Assembly: GCF_009933135.1 (NCBI RefSeq)
Contig: NZ_MAEH01000016.1
Location: 62,001-126,000, forward strand
DNA from: Candidatus Enterococcus leclercqii
Lineage (GTDB): Bacteria > Bacillota > Bacilli > Lactobacillales > Enterococcaceae
Reading direction: 5' to 3'
DNA: 64,000 bases
A program made the position numbers and the translations under genes. This document shows positions 14,528 through 24,142 of this stretch, piece by piece. Under the pieces are notes generated by a model, which searched no databases, had not been told where the DNA came from, and was given only the letters and a program-made list of their open reading frames with translations. The first letter of the stretch is position 1; each line of letters starts with the position of its first letter.

Positions 14528-16444
14528 TCAACCTTCGATATGACGGCGCCCTTTAGCAAAGTACACATACGCACCACCGATTGCTGCAATACCGACTGCT
14601 ACAAAAGCAACGATCCCCATGCCACCAGTTGAAGGAAGTGTGCCTTTGTGTTTGTTATTGACTTGCTGCAACTCTGTTTCGCCATCATCAGCCTTAAATG
14701 TCACACCCAGGTCTTTTGAAGGCAAAACATAACCTTCTGGAGCTTCTGTTTCTACAAGTGAGTATTCAATTTTGTTTCCTTTTTCATCATTTTGTGCCAA
14801 ACCATTGACTGTGAAGACACCATCTTTTCCAGAAACGAAAACAGTACCTTCAACTTCAGTATCCACCCATTTCACAGCATATTCTGCAATCAAGTCGCTG
14901 GAAGTATATGACTCTACTTTTTCCCCGTTAGAATCTTGATACTGAAGATATTGTTCGCCTTTTTTTACAACAAATTTAGCATCTTTTAGTGTTTCACCTG
15001 TTGCTAGATCTTTTTTGACAAATTTCTTACCATATGTTTTGACTTTAGCAGTATCAGTTTTTGGGTCAAAGTTGTTAACAAATGTGACTGTATTATTTAT
15101 ATCAGTGGCAATCGTAGCACCTGGTTTAATCTTCATGGTAGCTTTGAATTGAATCGTCTTACCAGCATATTTAGCTAACTCTTGGATATGATTAGTGAAA
15201 TAAAGAGTGAACGAGACACCATCTTCTGCAGTATATGTTGCCAAATTGCCAATCTTTATTTTGTCCTCCTTGATAGAAGCAGAGGCCAGAATATCATCCT
15301 TAGTCGAAGTCAGTTGGAGATTTTTATCATACGTATCCTTTAATTTAAACTGTGTATAGTCTGCAATATCTAGAGGGATCTTCTGTTCAATGGTGAACAC
15401 GATAGGAGCATTAACATCAAAGTCTTTTTCTTTTGGTGTTTTAACCGGAGCAGGCACTTGATAGTTATAGGCTTCAGCTTCCTTAGCTTCTTTCTCATTT
15501 TTAGTTTTATCAAAATAGTAATAGGTAATATTCAAATCGTTATCTACGTGAGCAGTAACCACCGCTTCTTCCCCAAAATGATACCCCTTAACTGTTTCGA
15601 CTTCATAAAACTTATAGTCACCAGGGGATAGCAACAAATCACCAGTCGTCACAAGACCTTCCTCATTAGAGGTAAATATTGCAGCTTCTGTTTTAGCCGC
15701 TGCTTCATCTACAGTGAAATTGTTATCACTACCAAGGTATTTCTCCTTATCATTTCTCAGCACAAATTTTGCCCCTTTTAAAGGATTTGCTGTGCCGTTA
15801 ACGTCTACACCAAATTTAGTGAATTGAAGAGCTTTCGTTACGACTTCATTCTTTGGATAGACATGAACTTCTGAACGATATTCATTATTATTATTATTAT
15901 TGTCTGTTACTGAAGGCAAACCCAATATAAAGGGTGCAGATTTGGATTGTACGACACCTGCAGGAAAACCTGTTTCAACAAAAAGATAGACTGCGTTTTT
16001 CCCATTCGAAGTAGTCGGTAAATCGGACTCAGATTGTCCATTTTCGTCTGTTGGCTCGAATGCGATTCCTTCCGCGTCATTAGAAAGTTGTTTGGCAGCA
16101 GTAACAGCGGCATCTTCCTTTTGTTCCTTAGAGCCAGTTGCAGCATTATATGCTTTCCAATATTCAGTAGTTACATCATATGCAGTAAAAGTAACACCTT
16201 CTAATGGTTTTCCAAGCTTTTGGAGTTCTTCTTCGCCAAATTCATCTCCATTGTTTGATATATTTATATCACCTAAATCAGAAAATTGTCTTTTGTGCAA
16301 AATCACCGTTTGCGTTTCTGGCACTGTTTCTTCAGCGCTAGCTTTTGTAGCGAACCCGCCAAGCCCCAGTAAAAATGGTAATACCATGATTACCGATGCA
16401 ATGATTCCCCATGCTCTATTTCCCGATTTCGATTTCATTTTCAT
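14528..16444 (-). CDS. ebpC-like: Major (backbone) pilin, LPXTG-anchored
   Basis: 638 residues. Signal peptide about 1-37 (MVLPFLLGLGGFATKASA). A pilin motif with VHVYPKNE (Lys198), the lysine used for polymerisation. Isopeptide-forming D2/Cna-B type domains follow, with an E-box YSLVETEAPEGY near the C-terminus. The sorting signal is LPSTG, with a hydrophobic helix and RRH tail. Size and place match the major subunit EbpC of E. faecalis-type pili. Six consecutive AAT codons (15884-15901) encode an Asn run just before the pilin motif. The start overlaps the minor pilin stop by four bases. Confidence 0.9.
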   Translation of the reverse strand: MKMKSKSGNRAWGIIASVIMVLPFLLGLGGFATKASAEETVPETQTVILHKRQFSDLGDINISNNGDEFGEEELQKLGKPLEGVTFTAYDVTTEYWKAYNAATGSKEQKEDAAVTAAKQLSNDAEGIAFEPTDENGQSESDLPTTSNGKNAVYLFVETGFPAGVVQSKSAPFILGLPSVTDNNNNNNEYRSEVHVYPKNEVVTKALQFTKFGVDVNGTANPLKGAKFVLRNDKEKYLGSDNNFTVDEAAAKTEAAIFTSNEEGLVTTGDLLLSPGDYKFYEVETVKGYHFGEEAVVTAHVDNDLNITYYYFDKTKNEKEAKEAEAYNYQVPAPVKTPKEKDFDVNAPIVFTIEQKIPLDIADYTQFKLKDTYDKNLQLTSTKDDILASASIKEDKIKIGNLATYTAEDGVSFTLYFTNHIQELAKYAGKTIQFKATMKIKPGATIATDINNTVTFVNNFDPKTDTAKVKTYGKKFVKKDLATGETLKDAKFVVKKGEQYLQYQDSNGEKVESYTSSDLIAEYAVKWVDTEVEGTVFVSGKDGVFTVNGLAQNDEKGNKIEYSLVETEAPEGYVLPSKDLGVTFKADDGETELQQVNNKHKGTLPSTGGMGIVAFVAVGIAAIGGAYVYFAKGRRHIEG

Positions 16445-17994
16445 TTCTCCTTTTTCCCTGCTTTTTTATTGTTCTGCCACAAGATGACCACTACCACAGC
16501 GATCAAGATGGCGCCTAACCAGATCATAGAATGATTAACCGTATCATTGGTTTTCGGATAACGAGCCGTTCGATGTGTTTTTGGCTGTTTCGGTTTTTTA
16601 CCGGTATCCGGAGTTTTTGGTTTATTCGGTTCGTTCGGTTCATTTGGTTCACTTGGATCAGTCGGTGGCACCTCTGTTTGCAAGTTGACAACTTTTAACG
16701 GCAGGTCCCCGCTTTTTTGATAACTGTCAGCACTAACTGTGAAAGTGACAGGTTGATTACTCAATTGATAGCCGGCGGGTGCTTTGACTTCTTGCAGGCT
16801 GTATTCCCCATAAGCTAATCCGTTGATTTCAAAGGCTCCTTGGCTATCTGAAACAAGGGTTACCAGCTGATTATCCGCTGAATCTTCCGTCCATGCATAG
16901 CCGGCTTCGGTCTTAGTCAACAGCTGGTCTTTGTTATTCAAAACGTGAAATTCAGCATTTTTCAAACCAGTCGTTTGTTCTTTCAAATCAACTTTTTTGA
17001 ATTTCATTCCGCCAGTTTCTACTTCGACTTTTCGTTCAATCGTCTCATGGTCGGTATCCAATTTGGCTATGTTCGTAAATAGATCGGTTTTTAAAACTTC
17101 TGCGACAAGCTGCATCTCATAGCTGACTGTCACGGTCTTACCGGCAAATGCACCGAGGGCTTTAATATCTGTAAAGTCGATTGTAAAGCCGTTTGCTCGT
17201 GTCGAGACATTGTACATACCGGAAAGCTCGTTGCCTTCTTGCGTCAGTTTCAAACTATCTTTTTGATAATGCAAGGCAGAATCAGAATCATCCATGATTA
17301 CAAACTTCTTATAATCCAAAATGTCCAAAGGTATTTCCGTGGTTACCTCGAAGGGAATGATATCGCCAAATTCATAACTTGCATTCTTGCCAATAACTTC
17401 TTTTTTGAAGCTCGGCTTTTCATGAGGAATCTCCTCGTTCTTCGGATAGAGATGAATCGTAGTCAGAGGTTGATTTTCTGACAAGTACACCGGCAACACA
17501 ACCACCATATTTTTTGCTTTTTCCTTCACGACACTTGGCGCTTTTGCTTCGTGAAACAGATAAACAGCATCTCTGTTTTGGAAGTCTTTTGCAGGCAACT
17601 GGAACTGAGCCGTGCCTTCTTCCCCTGCAACAGTTTGTGTGACAGCCGTTGCTGCGGATGCTTCCAATTTATCTTCAGACATATTGCTGAGAATATTTTG
17701 GGCATCTTCAACAGACTGCCCCTCTTTTCGCAACTGATAAAACTCCTCTGACACATCATAGGCTGCAAAAGTCACATCATTTAACCCGCGATATTCCTTC
17801 AACAAATCAGCGTGCTCACCTGTCGTATCACCAATATTTGGAAGATCTTCAGGTAGCTGACCATCTGGAAAGACGATTTTGTGAAGAATAAAGTCAACAT
17901 TTTCTTCACCAGCTGCTTCTGCGCGTCCACCGGCAATCAGTAACGTTGGAATCACTAAGAGAGCAAATAACGCAATTTTCATCACTTTTTTCAT
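16441..17994 (-). CDS. ebpB-like: Minor (probably basal) pilin, LPXTG-like anchored
   Basis: 517 residues. Signal peptide about 1-27 (FALLVIPTLLIAGGRAEA). Pilin motif IHLYPKNEE, two Cna-B-like domains with E-box YSLQEVKAPAGYQLS, then a Pro-rich wall-spanning stretch (PSEPNEPNEPNKPKTPD). The sorting signal is a variant, YPKTN, followed by a hydrophobic helix and NNKKAGKKEK. The start follows directly on the tip-adhesin stop, with GGGGGTGG upstream. By order it corresponds to EbpB; the Pro-rich tail and variant signal fit a basal subunit anchored by the housekeeping sortase, which is inference. Confidence 0.85.
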   Translation of the reverse strand: MKKVMKIALFALLVIPTLLIAGGRAEAAGEENVDFILHKIVFPDGQLPEDLPNIGDTTGEHADLLKEYRGLNDVTFAAYDVSEEFYQLRKEGQSVEDAQNILSNMSEDKLEASAATAVTQTVAGEEGTAQFQLPAKDFQNRDAVYLFHEAKAPSVVKEKAKNMVVVLPVYLSENQPLTTIHLYPKNEEIPHEKPSFKKEVIGKNASYEFGDIIPFEVTTEIPLDILDYKKFVIMDDSDSALHYQKDSLKLTQEGNELSGMYNVSTRANGFTIDFTDIKALGAFAGKTVTVSYEMQLVAEVLKTDLFTNIAKLDTDHETIERKVEVETGGMKFKKVDLKEQTTGLKNAEFHVLNNKDQLLTKTEAGYAWTEDSADNQLVTLVSDSQGAFEINGLAYGEYSLQEVKAPAGYQLSNQPVTFTVSADSYQKSGDLPLKVVNLQTEVPPTDPSEPNEPNEPNKPKTPDTGKKPKQPKTHRTARYPKTNDTVNHSMIWLGAILIAVVVVILWQNNKKAGKKEK

Positions 17995-20900
17995 TTATGC
18001 CACCCCCTGATCTTTACGACGAAGGAAGTAGATCCCTGCTGCTGTCACCGCAATGCCACCAGTCAGAAGAATCAGCCAGATACCCGAACCACCTGTCGCT
18101 GGGAGTGGGACTTTTGGTGTGTTTTTGACAGCAAACTCAATCACTTTTGGGGATTCACCTGTAATCCAATTGTCAAGTATTTGATCAACAGAGTTACCCA
18201 CCACTGAAACAACACCATTTTCTTTAATTTCAATAGTAATCGGCTTGTCTAAAACTTGATAACCATCAGGTGCTTTCTTCTCTTCTAAACTATATGTTTG
18301 TCCTCTGTCCAGACTTTGTGAATAGTTATCAGGCAAAACATAGTGTCCTTTTTTAGTCTCTTTGAGGGTAACACCATCATCTGGTAGACCATTCCCCTTA
18401 AGAATGAATTCTGCTCCAGATAGTAGAGTTTTTTCGCTGTCGTCTGATCTTTTAATAATTTCCAGTCCAAGTTTGGTAAAAATCTTTTTATTTGTCCAAG
18501 TATTGTTGTCGCTAGTCCCTATTGATTCATAGCCAGTCGGAACATCCGTTTCTTTAGTAGCCGTGTATGTGAAATTCTTCCCGCTGTTATCAAACTCTGG
18601 AAGCCAAACTGTTTTGTTGGAAACCTGGATAGAATCAAAACTTTGTTCCCATGTATCATGGCCGTCTTGTTTGTCCATTTTGACTGTTCCGTATTCAACA
18701 CCATTTCTTGCAATTGAAAATGACACATCGGTTCTTCCGGTTTTATCGCCATCAAACTCTTCCCAAATCTTTTTGATTGAGATTTGTGTCCCAGGTGCTT
18801 TACCAGAGGGAATCCCAAAGTCAACTTCATTTGATGGGTTATTCCCATTTGGTATCAGCGTGGTCTGCCCATTCATTTGATACCATTTGTTAGGAACAAA
18901 ATTTTCATCCTCCGTATTGATGTGAAGCTGGTAATGAAGTTGAATTTCCTGTCCTTTACCCAAGTTCAGATTTTTTAAAGAAATCAGGTCATTGTCATTG
19001 CTTATCTCTAACGTTGGTAATATCGCAGTCGAAGACGTGACACGTGAAATTTCTACAGAATTTTTATCTAACAAGAATTGTTCCCCAATAGGATCTGATA
19101 CCGTACCGTCGTTGATTGTACTTGTCAGTTGAACAGCTTTCTTTGTCAGATAGTCAGAGATCTCAGATGCACTTTCTGCAGATTCATAATAAAAAGTACC
19201 GTCCGTATTGGTGGTAACAATTTTTTTCATTTTTTCTTCTACTTGTTCTGTAGACAAGTAGCTTTTATCACCAGTGAGTTGAATACCCAATCCATGAATT
19301 TCTATCCCACGATCTTTGATTAATTTTGCTTCACCGAGTGTGGCAGGGTATGTGTCTGCAATAACTGGGCCGCCTTTTCCACCAGCAAAATAGCTTGAAG
19401 AGAGTTTATCTGTACTACCTTGGCCCTCCACTTTAGTACTGAATTCTGTTCCATAAACCTCACCATCAAGAGTGCTAGCTTTCGTTACTTTGTAGGAGTA
19501 TGTTGGCACACCATCAGTCAATAAGACGATGACATTACGGCCGGTCCCTTTGAACATGTTACCTGCCTCACGCAAGGCTTTTTGCGTAAATGTTCCGCCA
19601 TTTGGTGTATGACTCGCAATTTTAGTTTCAATTTCTTTTTTGGCAGTCGAAAAATTACTTAAGCCAACAGAAAAGTTGGTGTAGTTCCCATTGCGGTCCC
19701 CATCCTCGCTCGAATACCCAACGTATCCTAAACTAACTTTGTCTGAAATGCCACTCTTACTTATTTCATCCAAAAAGTTTTTAACACCTGTCTTTGCATA
19801 TTCCACTCGATCATTATCTTTCATGCTTCCGGACCAATCGACAACTAGAACAATATTTAGTGGCTCAATCTTCTTTTTCACATTTCCACGAACATTTAGG
19901 AACACATCAAACAATCCTGGAGTGTCGGTTTCCTTAGCGTATTTTCGAATTGCAAAGTCAGCAGTTTCACCTTCTCCTCCATATTCAATATAAGAGTTCG
20001 TATCATTCTTAGCTGAACCATCCCAGTTGGTTACATTATCCCAACTAGCAGAGGTTCCACCTTGATGATTTTTCACATTTTCATTTCCATTAGGAACCCA
20101 ACTATTCTCAGGATAGATTCCGGAATTGTCTGTTGTATATGTGGGTACAATGTTTTTGTAATCAATCTTATCTTCTTGAACAGCAGCACTTCGCGTAATC
20201 AGCTGCGCTTTGCCGTTCTCGGCATTCCGTGCTTCTGCTGCTTTTTTCGCTGCTTCAAAGGCAGCATCGTCTGCATCACCGAGATGCGTCGTTTCTGTTT
20301 CTGTCGAAGAGACCGTCTCGCCAGTTACATCTTCAGTGGTACTTTCTGATACTTCCCCTTGTGAGCTTTCTGTTGTCGTCTCGGTGTTGCCTGACGTTTC
20401 CGTTTCTGTCGTTGCACTGCTCTCTTGAGTAGGTTCTACTTTGACTTCGATTGAAACCCCGGGATTACCCGCCAACAAATCATTGTCACTGTTTGATTCA
20501 GTTACTGCTGTCTCTGCAGACTGGAGCATTGCGGCATCATCGGCGGTCGCTTTATCGGCCGTTGCTTCTGCAGCTGGTACTTCCCACAGATGAGGCACTG
20601 CCGTCACACTTCCCAGATCTCCTGCTGTAACAAATGTCACCATCGTAGATCCTAGTAACGTTCCTGTTGCTTGCTGTTCCTGCAGACCTCCAACAAGGTT
20701 CCCCTCCAAATCCGTCACACCCAACACCAGATCCGGATTTGAATTTTCAGTAACCGTTAGTTGATCCGGTACTACCGTTTGTCCATTGTGGTCTGTCAGA
20801 TCCAGCGCAAAACGAGTCGGTGGATTGTGACTCTCCTTATTCAGTTTTAATGTCCACATAACATGATCAGAATCGGCATCAATAGGAGCGTAACTGAGAG

Positions 20901-21054
20901 ATGCCCAACCAAGATCATTGTGAAACAGTTCTTTTTCATCCGGCTGTTGTGTCACAGCGATAGCAGTTATATTGGAAACTGCCATGATGATGATTTGTGC
21001 AAGTAACACAAAAAGAGCCGAAAAGGTTAAAAACTTCCTCCGCTTCATGGTCAT
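17995..21054 (-). CDS. ebpA-like: Pilus tip adhesin with von Willebrand A domain, LPXTG-anchored
   Basis: Start MTMKRRKFLTFSALFVLL at 21054 with GGGGG upstream, 1019 residues. A signal peptide and N-terminal beta-rich region are followed by a Thr/Ser/Glu-rich stretch (about 205-260), then a vWA domain with the metal site DWSGS at 406-410 (MIDAS DxSxS) and TDGVPTYSY. Two Cna-B-type domains follow (about 760-850 and 860-970, E-box YSLEEKKAPDGYQ), then sorting signal LPATG, membrane helix and RRK tail. Length and order match EbpA-type tip adhesins, which bind host ligands. It is the first gene of the four-gene operon. Confidence 0.9.
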   Translation of the reverse strand: MTMKRRKFLTFSALFVLLAQIIIMAVSNITAIAVTQQPDEKELFHNDLGWASLSYAPIDADSDHVMWTLKLNKESHNPPTRFALDLTDHNGQTVVPDQLTVTENSNPDLVLGVTDLEGNLVGGLQEQQATGTLLGSTMVTFVTAGDLGSVTAVPHLWEVPAAEATADKATADDAAMLQSAETAVTESNSDNDLLAGNPGVSIEVKVEPTQESSATTETETSGNTETTTESSQGEVSESTTEDVTGETVSSTETETTHLGDADDAAFEAAKKAAEARNAENGKAQLITRSAAVQEDKIDYKNIVPTYTTDNSGIYPENSWVPNGNENVKNHQGGTSASWDNVTNWDGSAKNDTNSYIEYGGEGETADFAIRKYAKETDTPGLFDVFLNVRGNVKKKIEPLNIVLVVDWSGSMKDNDRVEYAKTGVKNFLDEISKSGISDKVSLGYVGYSSEDGDRNGNYTNFSVGLSNFSTAKKEIETKIASHTPNGGTFTQKALREAGNMFKGTGRNVIVLLTDGVPTYSYKVTKASTLDGEVYGTEFSTKVEGQGSTDKLSSSYFAGGKGGPVIADTYPATLGEAKLIKDRGIEIHGLGIQLTGDKSYLSTEQVEEKMKKIVTTNTDGTFYYESAESASEISDYLTKKAVQLTSTINDGTVSDPIGEQFLLDKNSVEISRVTSSTAILPTLEISNDNDLISLKNLNLGKGQEIQLHYQLHINTEDENFVPNKWYQMNGQTTLIPNGNNPSNEVDFGIPSGKAPGTQISIKKIWEEFDGDKTGRTDVSFSIARNGVEYGTVKMDKQDGHDTWEQSFDSIQVSNKTVWLPEFDNSGKNFTYTATKETDVPTGYESIGTSDNNTWTNKKIFTKLGLEIIKRSDDSEKTLLSGAEFILKGNGLPDDGVTLKETKKGHYVLPDNYSQSLDRGQTYSLEEKKAPDGYQVLDKPITIEIKENGVVSVVGNSVDQILDNWITGESPKVIEFAVKNTPKVPLPATGGSGIWLILLTGGIAVTAAGIYFLRRKDQGVA

Positions 21055-21420
21055 TTTATCTACCCCCTTTAATTTTTCTCCCATTGGTAGACATCATACG
21101 CAGATTTGTGCAAAAACACAAAAGAAGCTTTTATTGGAAACAACAGGTTTTCAGCGTTTTCATAAAAAATTTCACAAGGCATATTTTTTCAATTGTTCTT
21201 TACTAAACTTTATTAAAATTTAAACTTGTTCTAAAAAGAAAACAATTTTAAATTATCAAACGGTTCAATATGCTATAAATGCCTTTAAGTTGATTCAAAG
21301 ATATTCTAACCTTCGTTATTAAATGAAGTGACATTTTGTTCTGCATTGTTTTTTTCATTTTTCAATGATTTTTCCTACATTTGTGATTTCGTTCACTTCT
21401 CTTCATTTTTTTAGCCAAAA
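21055..21420 (-). promoter_or_regulatory. AT-rich upstream region of the pilus operon
   Basis: About 370 bp very rich in A and T. A possible promoter on the minus strand has TTGTTT (21245-21240), a 17-bp spacer and TAAATT (21222-21217), leaving a long leader of about 160 bases. No ebpR/Mga-type regulator gene is adjacent. No gene is seen. Confidence 0.35.
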
Positions 21421-21454
21421 AAAAAATCGAAAAACATCCTGAAAAGAATGTTTT
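21421..21454 (-). terminator. Terminator of the lipoprotein gene
   Basis: Arms AAAACAT (21431-21437) and ATGTTTT (21448-21454); on the minus strand the stem is followed by TCG and a T run of about nine or more. Confidence 0.65.
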
Positions 21455-21480
21455 CCGAAATATTACCATCGTTTTCTGAT

Positions 21481-22350
21481 TTATTTCACTGTTGAAACTG
21501 CCATTTCCAAAGCAGATAACGGGTCTTCGTCACTTGCCGTGTAGACCACTTGATCTCTTTGCCAGGTCACCGTACTCGCCCGATAATTCTTTTCACTAGC
21601 CAAATCAATAGTAATCATCCCCACTGATTTTGGTACCGGCAAAAAGGCTTTTTCCAGGTATTCGACGACTTCTTTGGCAGTGGGAACGGGATCTTGTCCT
21701 TCGACATTGCTGGCTCGAACGGTGAGCGCCCAATTCCCTTCTTTCCAGTTGAGGTAAGAAGAGCCTGCTGCACCTTGCATATAACCGGCGATATTGTGTC
21801 CGAGATTGACCTTTTTACCGCCGTCGTCATAGACATAATCGACCGCATCTTTGGCCTGTCCGACAGTTTGATAGGTGGTCTTCTTGAAAGACGCAAAGGG
21901 TTTCTCATGGTTGAGGTCCTTGTGGTTCATGATTAGCGGCTGGTCCAGCGCATAATACAGAATACTAAAATTGTCTGTATCTCCAGTGCTGGCAATATTC
22001 AGATAGCTGCCGCCAGCATGAGGAACCGCAGAAGGCATGACGACGTCTGCAAAGTGCTGCTTTAGCTCCTTGAATGCATCCGGTGTGGCATTGGCAGCTG
22101 AGCTCTCTTCTGAAGACTTGCTGGAACTGGCGGTACTTGAATTACCAGAACTTGTTGTCGTAGAGCTGGCAGTGCTACTAGCTGATGCCATGTCACTGCT
22201 TGTTTTTTCAGAAGTCTGTTTCGTGGAGCCGGTAGCTTGGGATTTGGTCGTTTCTGTCGCTGAACTCGCGGAAGACTTCGCGGTTTCTCCAGGATGACCA
22301 CAGGCGGACAAGAGGAGCACCCCTATTAATAAAAAAACACTCTTTTTCAT
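21481..22350 (-). CDS. Putative surface lipoprotein with Ser/Thr-rich linker
   Basis: 289 residues with a lipoprotein signal peptide and lipobox LLSAC (Cys17). A low-complexity Ser/Thr/Ala linker covers residues about 22-90. A folded C-terminal domain of about 190 residues follows, of no family I recognise. It should be tethered to the outer face of the membrane. GAGGTGAAGGG precedes the ATG. Two small paralogous membrane protein genes lie upstream on the same strand, so the three may form one functional unit. Confidence 0.72.
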   Translation of the reverse strand: MKKSVFLLIGVLLLSACGHPGETAKSSASSATETTKSQATGSTKQTSEKTSSDMASASSTASSTTTSSGNSSTASSSKSSEESSAANATPDAFKELKQHFADVVMPSAVPHAGGSYLNIASTGDTDNFSILYYALDQPLIMNHKDLNHEKPFASFKKTTYQTVGQAKDAVDYVYDDGGKKVNLGHNIAGYMQGAAGSSYLNWKEGNWALTVRASNVEGQDPVPTAKEVVEYLEKAFLPVPKSVGMITIDLASEKNYRASTVTWQRDQVVYTASDEDPLSALEMAVSTVK

Positions 22351-22420
22351 TACCCTTCACCTCGTTTTCTTTATTTAAGGGTAATCCTTACAAGAAAAAA
22401 AGACAAATAGAATGCGCTTC

Positions 22421-22672
22421 TTACAAGAGTTCCCCAAACCAGTCACCAACAGTGTGGATGGCCTGTTTCACAAAATTACTAGCTTGTGTCAGCCATTGCT
22501 GCAAATTTCCTTCAGTGGTTACTGTGTTGAACCAGTTGCTCAAATCGTCACGATAGATCCAAATTAAAAACAGTGCAAAAGCAATGCCGATTAATCGCCA
22601 CAAAAATGAGCCAACTTTAATGATACCGATGATAATAGCCAGAATAACGATTACTGCGATAATCTGTTCCAT
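22421..22672 (-). CDS. Small membrane protein, paralogue of the next gene (83 aa)
   Basis: ATG at 22672 with AAAGGAAG upstream gives 83 residues. One or two hydrophobic segments at 4-40 (IIAVIVILAIIIGIIKVGSF, then LWRLIGIAFALFLIWIYRDD), followed by an amphipathic tail. It matches the gene at 22825-23076 in length and in the pattern FLWRxIG..LIW.Y..D...WF. Not assigned to a named family; probably arose by tandem duplication. Confidence 0.65.
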   Translation of the reverse strand: MEQIIAVIVILAIIIGIIKVGSFLWRLIGIAFALFLIWIYRDDLSNWFNTVTTEGNLQQWLTQASNFVKQAIHTVGDWFGELL

Positions 22673-22818
22673 AAGCTCACTTCCTTTCTTATACTGAGAC
22701 TCGCTATCTTCACTAATTATCTCGTAAAAAGCTGCGGCTTTCATGAGTCCTAAGACTGAAAATCAGCAGGTAAGCTGAACAGAATCGCCTCAGGAAGCTT
22801 TTTCTCAATAAAAAAACC

Positions 22819-22840
22819 GGGAGATCAAATTAGATCGCCC
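22819..22840 (-). terminator. Hairpin at the 3' end of the upstream paralogue
   Basis: Arms GGGAGATC (22819-22826) and GATCGCCC (22833-22840) with one mismatch, overlapping the stop codon; a T run follows on the minus strand (complement of 22809-22816). It may partly separate the two paralogues. Confidence 0.6.
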
Positions 22841-23076
22841 AGTCCATAAAGTACTTTATCCAAAACATGCTTGGTGGTAGTCGAAACATCTGTCATAAAG
22901 CTCATCAAGCCGTCCCCAGCCACCGATTGGCTGAACCAAGTCACGATATCTTCTTTATACAACCAGATCAGCAGGATTGCGGCAACCAATCCTATCATAC
23001 GCCATAAAAATTTCGCATACTTCATCACTGCCACCAGTGCACAGACGATGAGGATGACCAAAACAACAGTTAACAT
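22825..23076 (-). CDS. Small membrane protein, paralogue of the previous gene (83 aa)
   Basis: 83 residues, MLTVVLVILIVCALVAVMKY then KFLWRMIGLVAAILLIWLYKE, followed by a tail DIVTWFSQSVAGDG and VLYGLGDLI. Same length and hydrophobic layout as its downstream paralogue. GGGG precedes the ATG. It belongs upstream of the paralogue and lipoprotein on the same strand. Function unknown. Confidence 0.65.
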   Translation of the reverse strand: MLTVVLVILIVCALVAVMKYAKFLWRMIGLVAAILLIWLYKEDIVTWFSQSVAGDGLMSFMTDVSTTTKHVLDKVLYGLGDLI

Positions 23077-23309
23077 CCGTTATCCCCCTTATTCTCCAGA
23101 ACCTTTCACTTGCAACAGAAGCGCCCGCAATTCCCCAATCGAGGCACGTTTCCTAAATCTTTTCCTAGATTACCACAAGTCGCGACTGAGTAAAACAGCT
23201 CTTCAAGACTATGAGAAATTTCTCGGCGTTTTTTGCGGATTTTCAAGTATTCCTTGGCAACCCGATAGGCTGAGAAGTTGTAGTTGGATAAGAATCTGAT
23301 AACAAAAAA

Positions 23310-23338
23310 AACACCGCTTTCCGAAGAAGAGCGGTGTT
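23310..23338 (-). terminator. khpA-rpsP terminator
   Basis: Perfect arms AACACCGCT (23310-23318) and AGCGGTGTT (23330-23338); on the minus strand the stem runs into a T7-8 tract. It lies eight bases past the khpA stop. Confidence 0.88.
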
Positions 23339-23346
23339 CATTAGTA

Positions 23347-23592
23347 TTATTTGCCGTCAAGGATATTCAGACGAACCTTTTTGGGGCCGTCTGTCCGCAC
23401 ACCGTAAACAATTGTCCGAATGGCTTTCGCGACCCGACCTTGTTTGCCAATGATGCGACCAATATCTTCCGGCGCGACGGTCAAGTTATACTCGAAAAAT
23501 TCATCGGATTCGACGATTTCCAGGTTCACTTGATCCGGTTCAGTAACCAGCGGACGTACGATCGTCAAGACTAAATCTCTTAAATCAGTCAT
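23347..23592 (-). CDS. khpA: KH-domain RNA-binding protein KhpA
   Basis: 81 residues with a single KH domain and its GxxG loop in DIGRIIGKQGRVAKAIRTIV. KhpA pairs with KhpB/Jag to bind RNA and affects division and cell-wall synthesis in Gram-positives. It is 11 bases downstream of rpsP and in the same operon, its usual position, but here the operon ends after it. Confidence 0.93.
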   Translation of the reverse strand: MTDLRDLVLTIVRPLVTEPDQVNLEIVESDEFFEYNLTVAPEDIGRIIGKQGRVAKAIRTIVYGVRTDGPKKVRLNILDGK

Positions 23593-23603
23593 AGGCCGGC
23601 ACC

Positions 23604-23876
23604 TTATTTCGTAAACTTAGCTTCGTGATGTTTTTTCATAACGCCTTGTTGAGACAAGATGTTACGAACTGTGTCAGAAGGTTGCGCACCTTTAGACAAC
23701 CAATCCAAAACCAGATCTTCTTTAATCACGACTTCTGCTGGGTTAACCAACGGGTTGTAGGTCCCTACAGTTTCGATGAATCGTCCATCACGAGGAGAAC
23801 GAGAATCTGCTACGACGATACGGTAAAAAGGTTTCTTTTTAGAACCCATACGTTTCAAACGGATTTTTACTGCCAT
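23604..23876 (-). CDS. rpsP: 30S ribosomal protein S16
   Basis: 90 residues, [20 protein letters not shown] and [20 protein letters not shown] are S16 hallmarks, and the length is normal. GGAGGTG precedes the ATG. It normally follows ffh directly; here it starts its own transcript from the promoter at 23912-23940. Confidence 0.97.
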   Translation of the reverse strand: MAVKIRLKRMGSKKKPFYRIVVADSRSPRDGRFIETVGTYNPLVNPAEVVIKEDLVLDWLSKGAQPSDTVRNILSQQGVMKKHHEAKFTK

Positions 23877-23911
23877 TACTTACACCTCCATATAATTTTC
23901 TCACAATGGGT

Positions 23912-23940
23912 AGTTTATCAGGTTTTCACGACGGTGTAAA
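23912..23940 (-). promoter_or_regulatory. rpsP-khpA promoter
   Basis: Minus strand TTTACA (23940-23935), 17-bp spacer and TAAACT (23917-23912), about 30 bases upstream of the ribosome-binding site. Confidence 0.68.
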
Positions 23941-24015
23941 GAGTTTTTTCTTTACAGGTAAAAAAAGCGGCTTTGATTTAGAATTTATTGCCTTGCAACT
24001 CCAACAAAAATTATC

Positions 24016-24063
24016 ATTTATCGATAAATAATTATTGATGAAAATAAAATGACTAGCTATCCT
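24016..24063 (+). promoter_or_regulatory. Promoter and palindrome upstream of the DUF2975/HTH pair
   Basis: TTGATG (24035-24040), a 17-bp spacer and TATCCT (24058-24063) read toward 24143. A perfect 14-bp palindrome ATTTATCGATAAAT (24016-24029) stands just upstream of the -35 and may be an operator. Confidence 0.5.
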
Positions 24064-24142
24064 TAAAGATATAAAGAACTAAATTTCTGCATAAGTTTCA
24101 ATCGTTTCGACTAAAAATCCAGGTACTGAAAGGAAGATCCCC

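Noticed and set aside
22871-23299. 142-aa plus-strand frame
   Set aside because: Shadow of the 83-aa membrane protein gene, without a ribosome-binding site.
23106-23360. 84-aa minus-strand frame after khpA
   Set aside because: It starts inside khpA, crosses the khpA-rpsP terminator and has low-complexity composition; not a credible gene.
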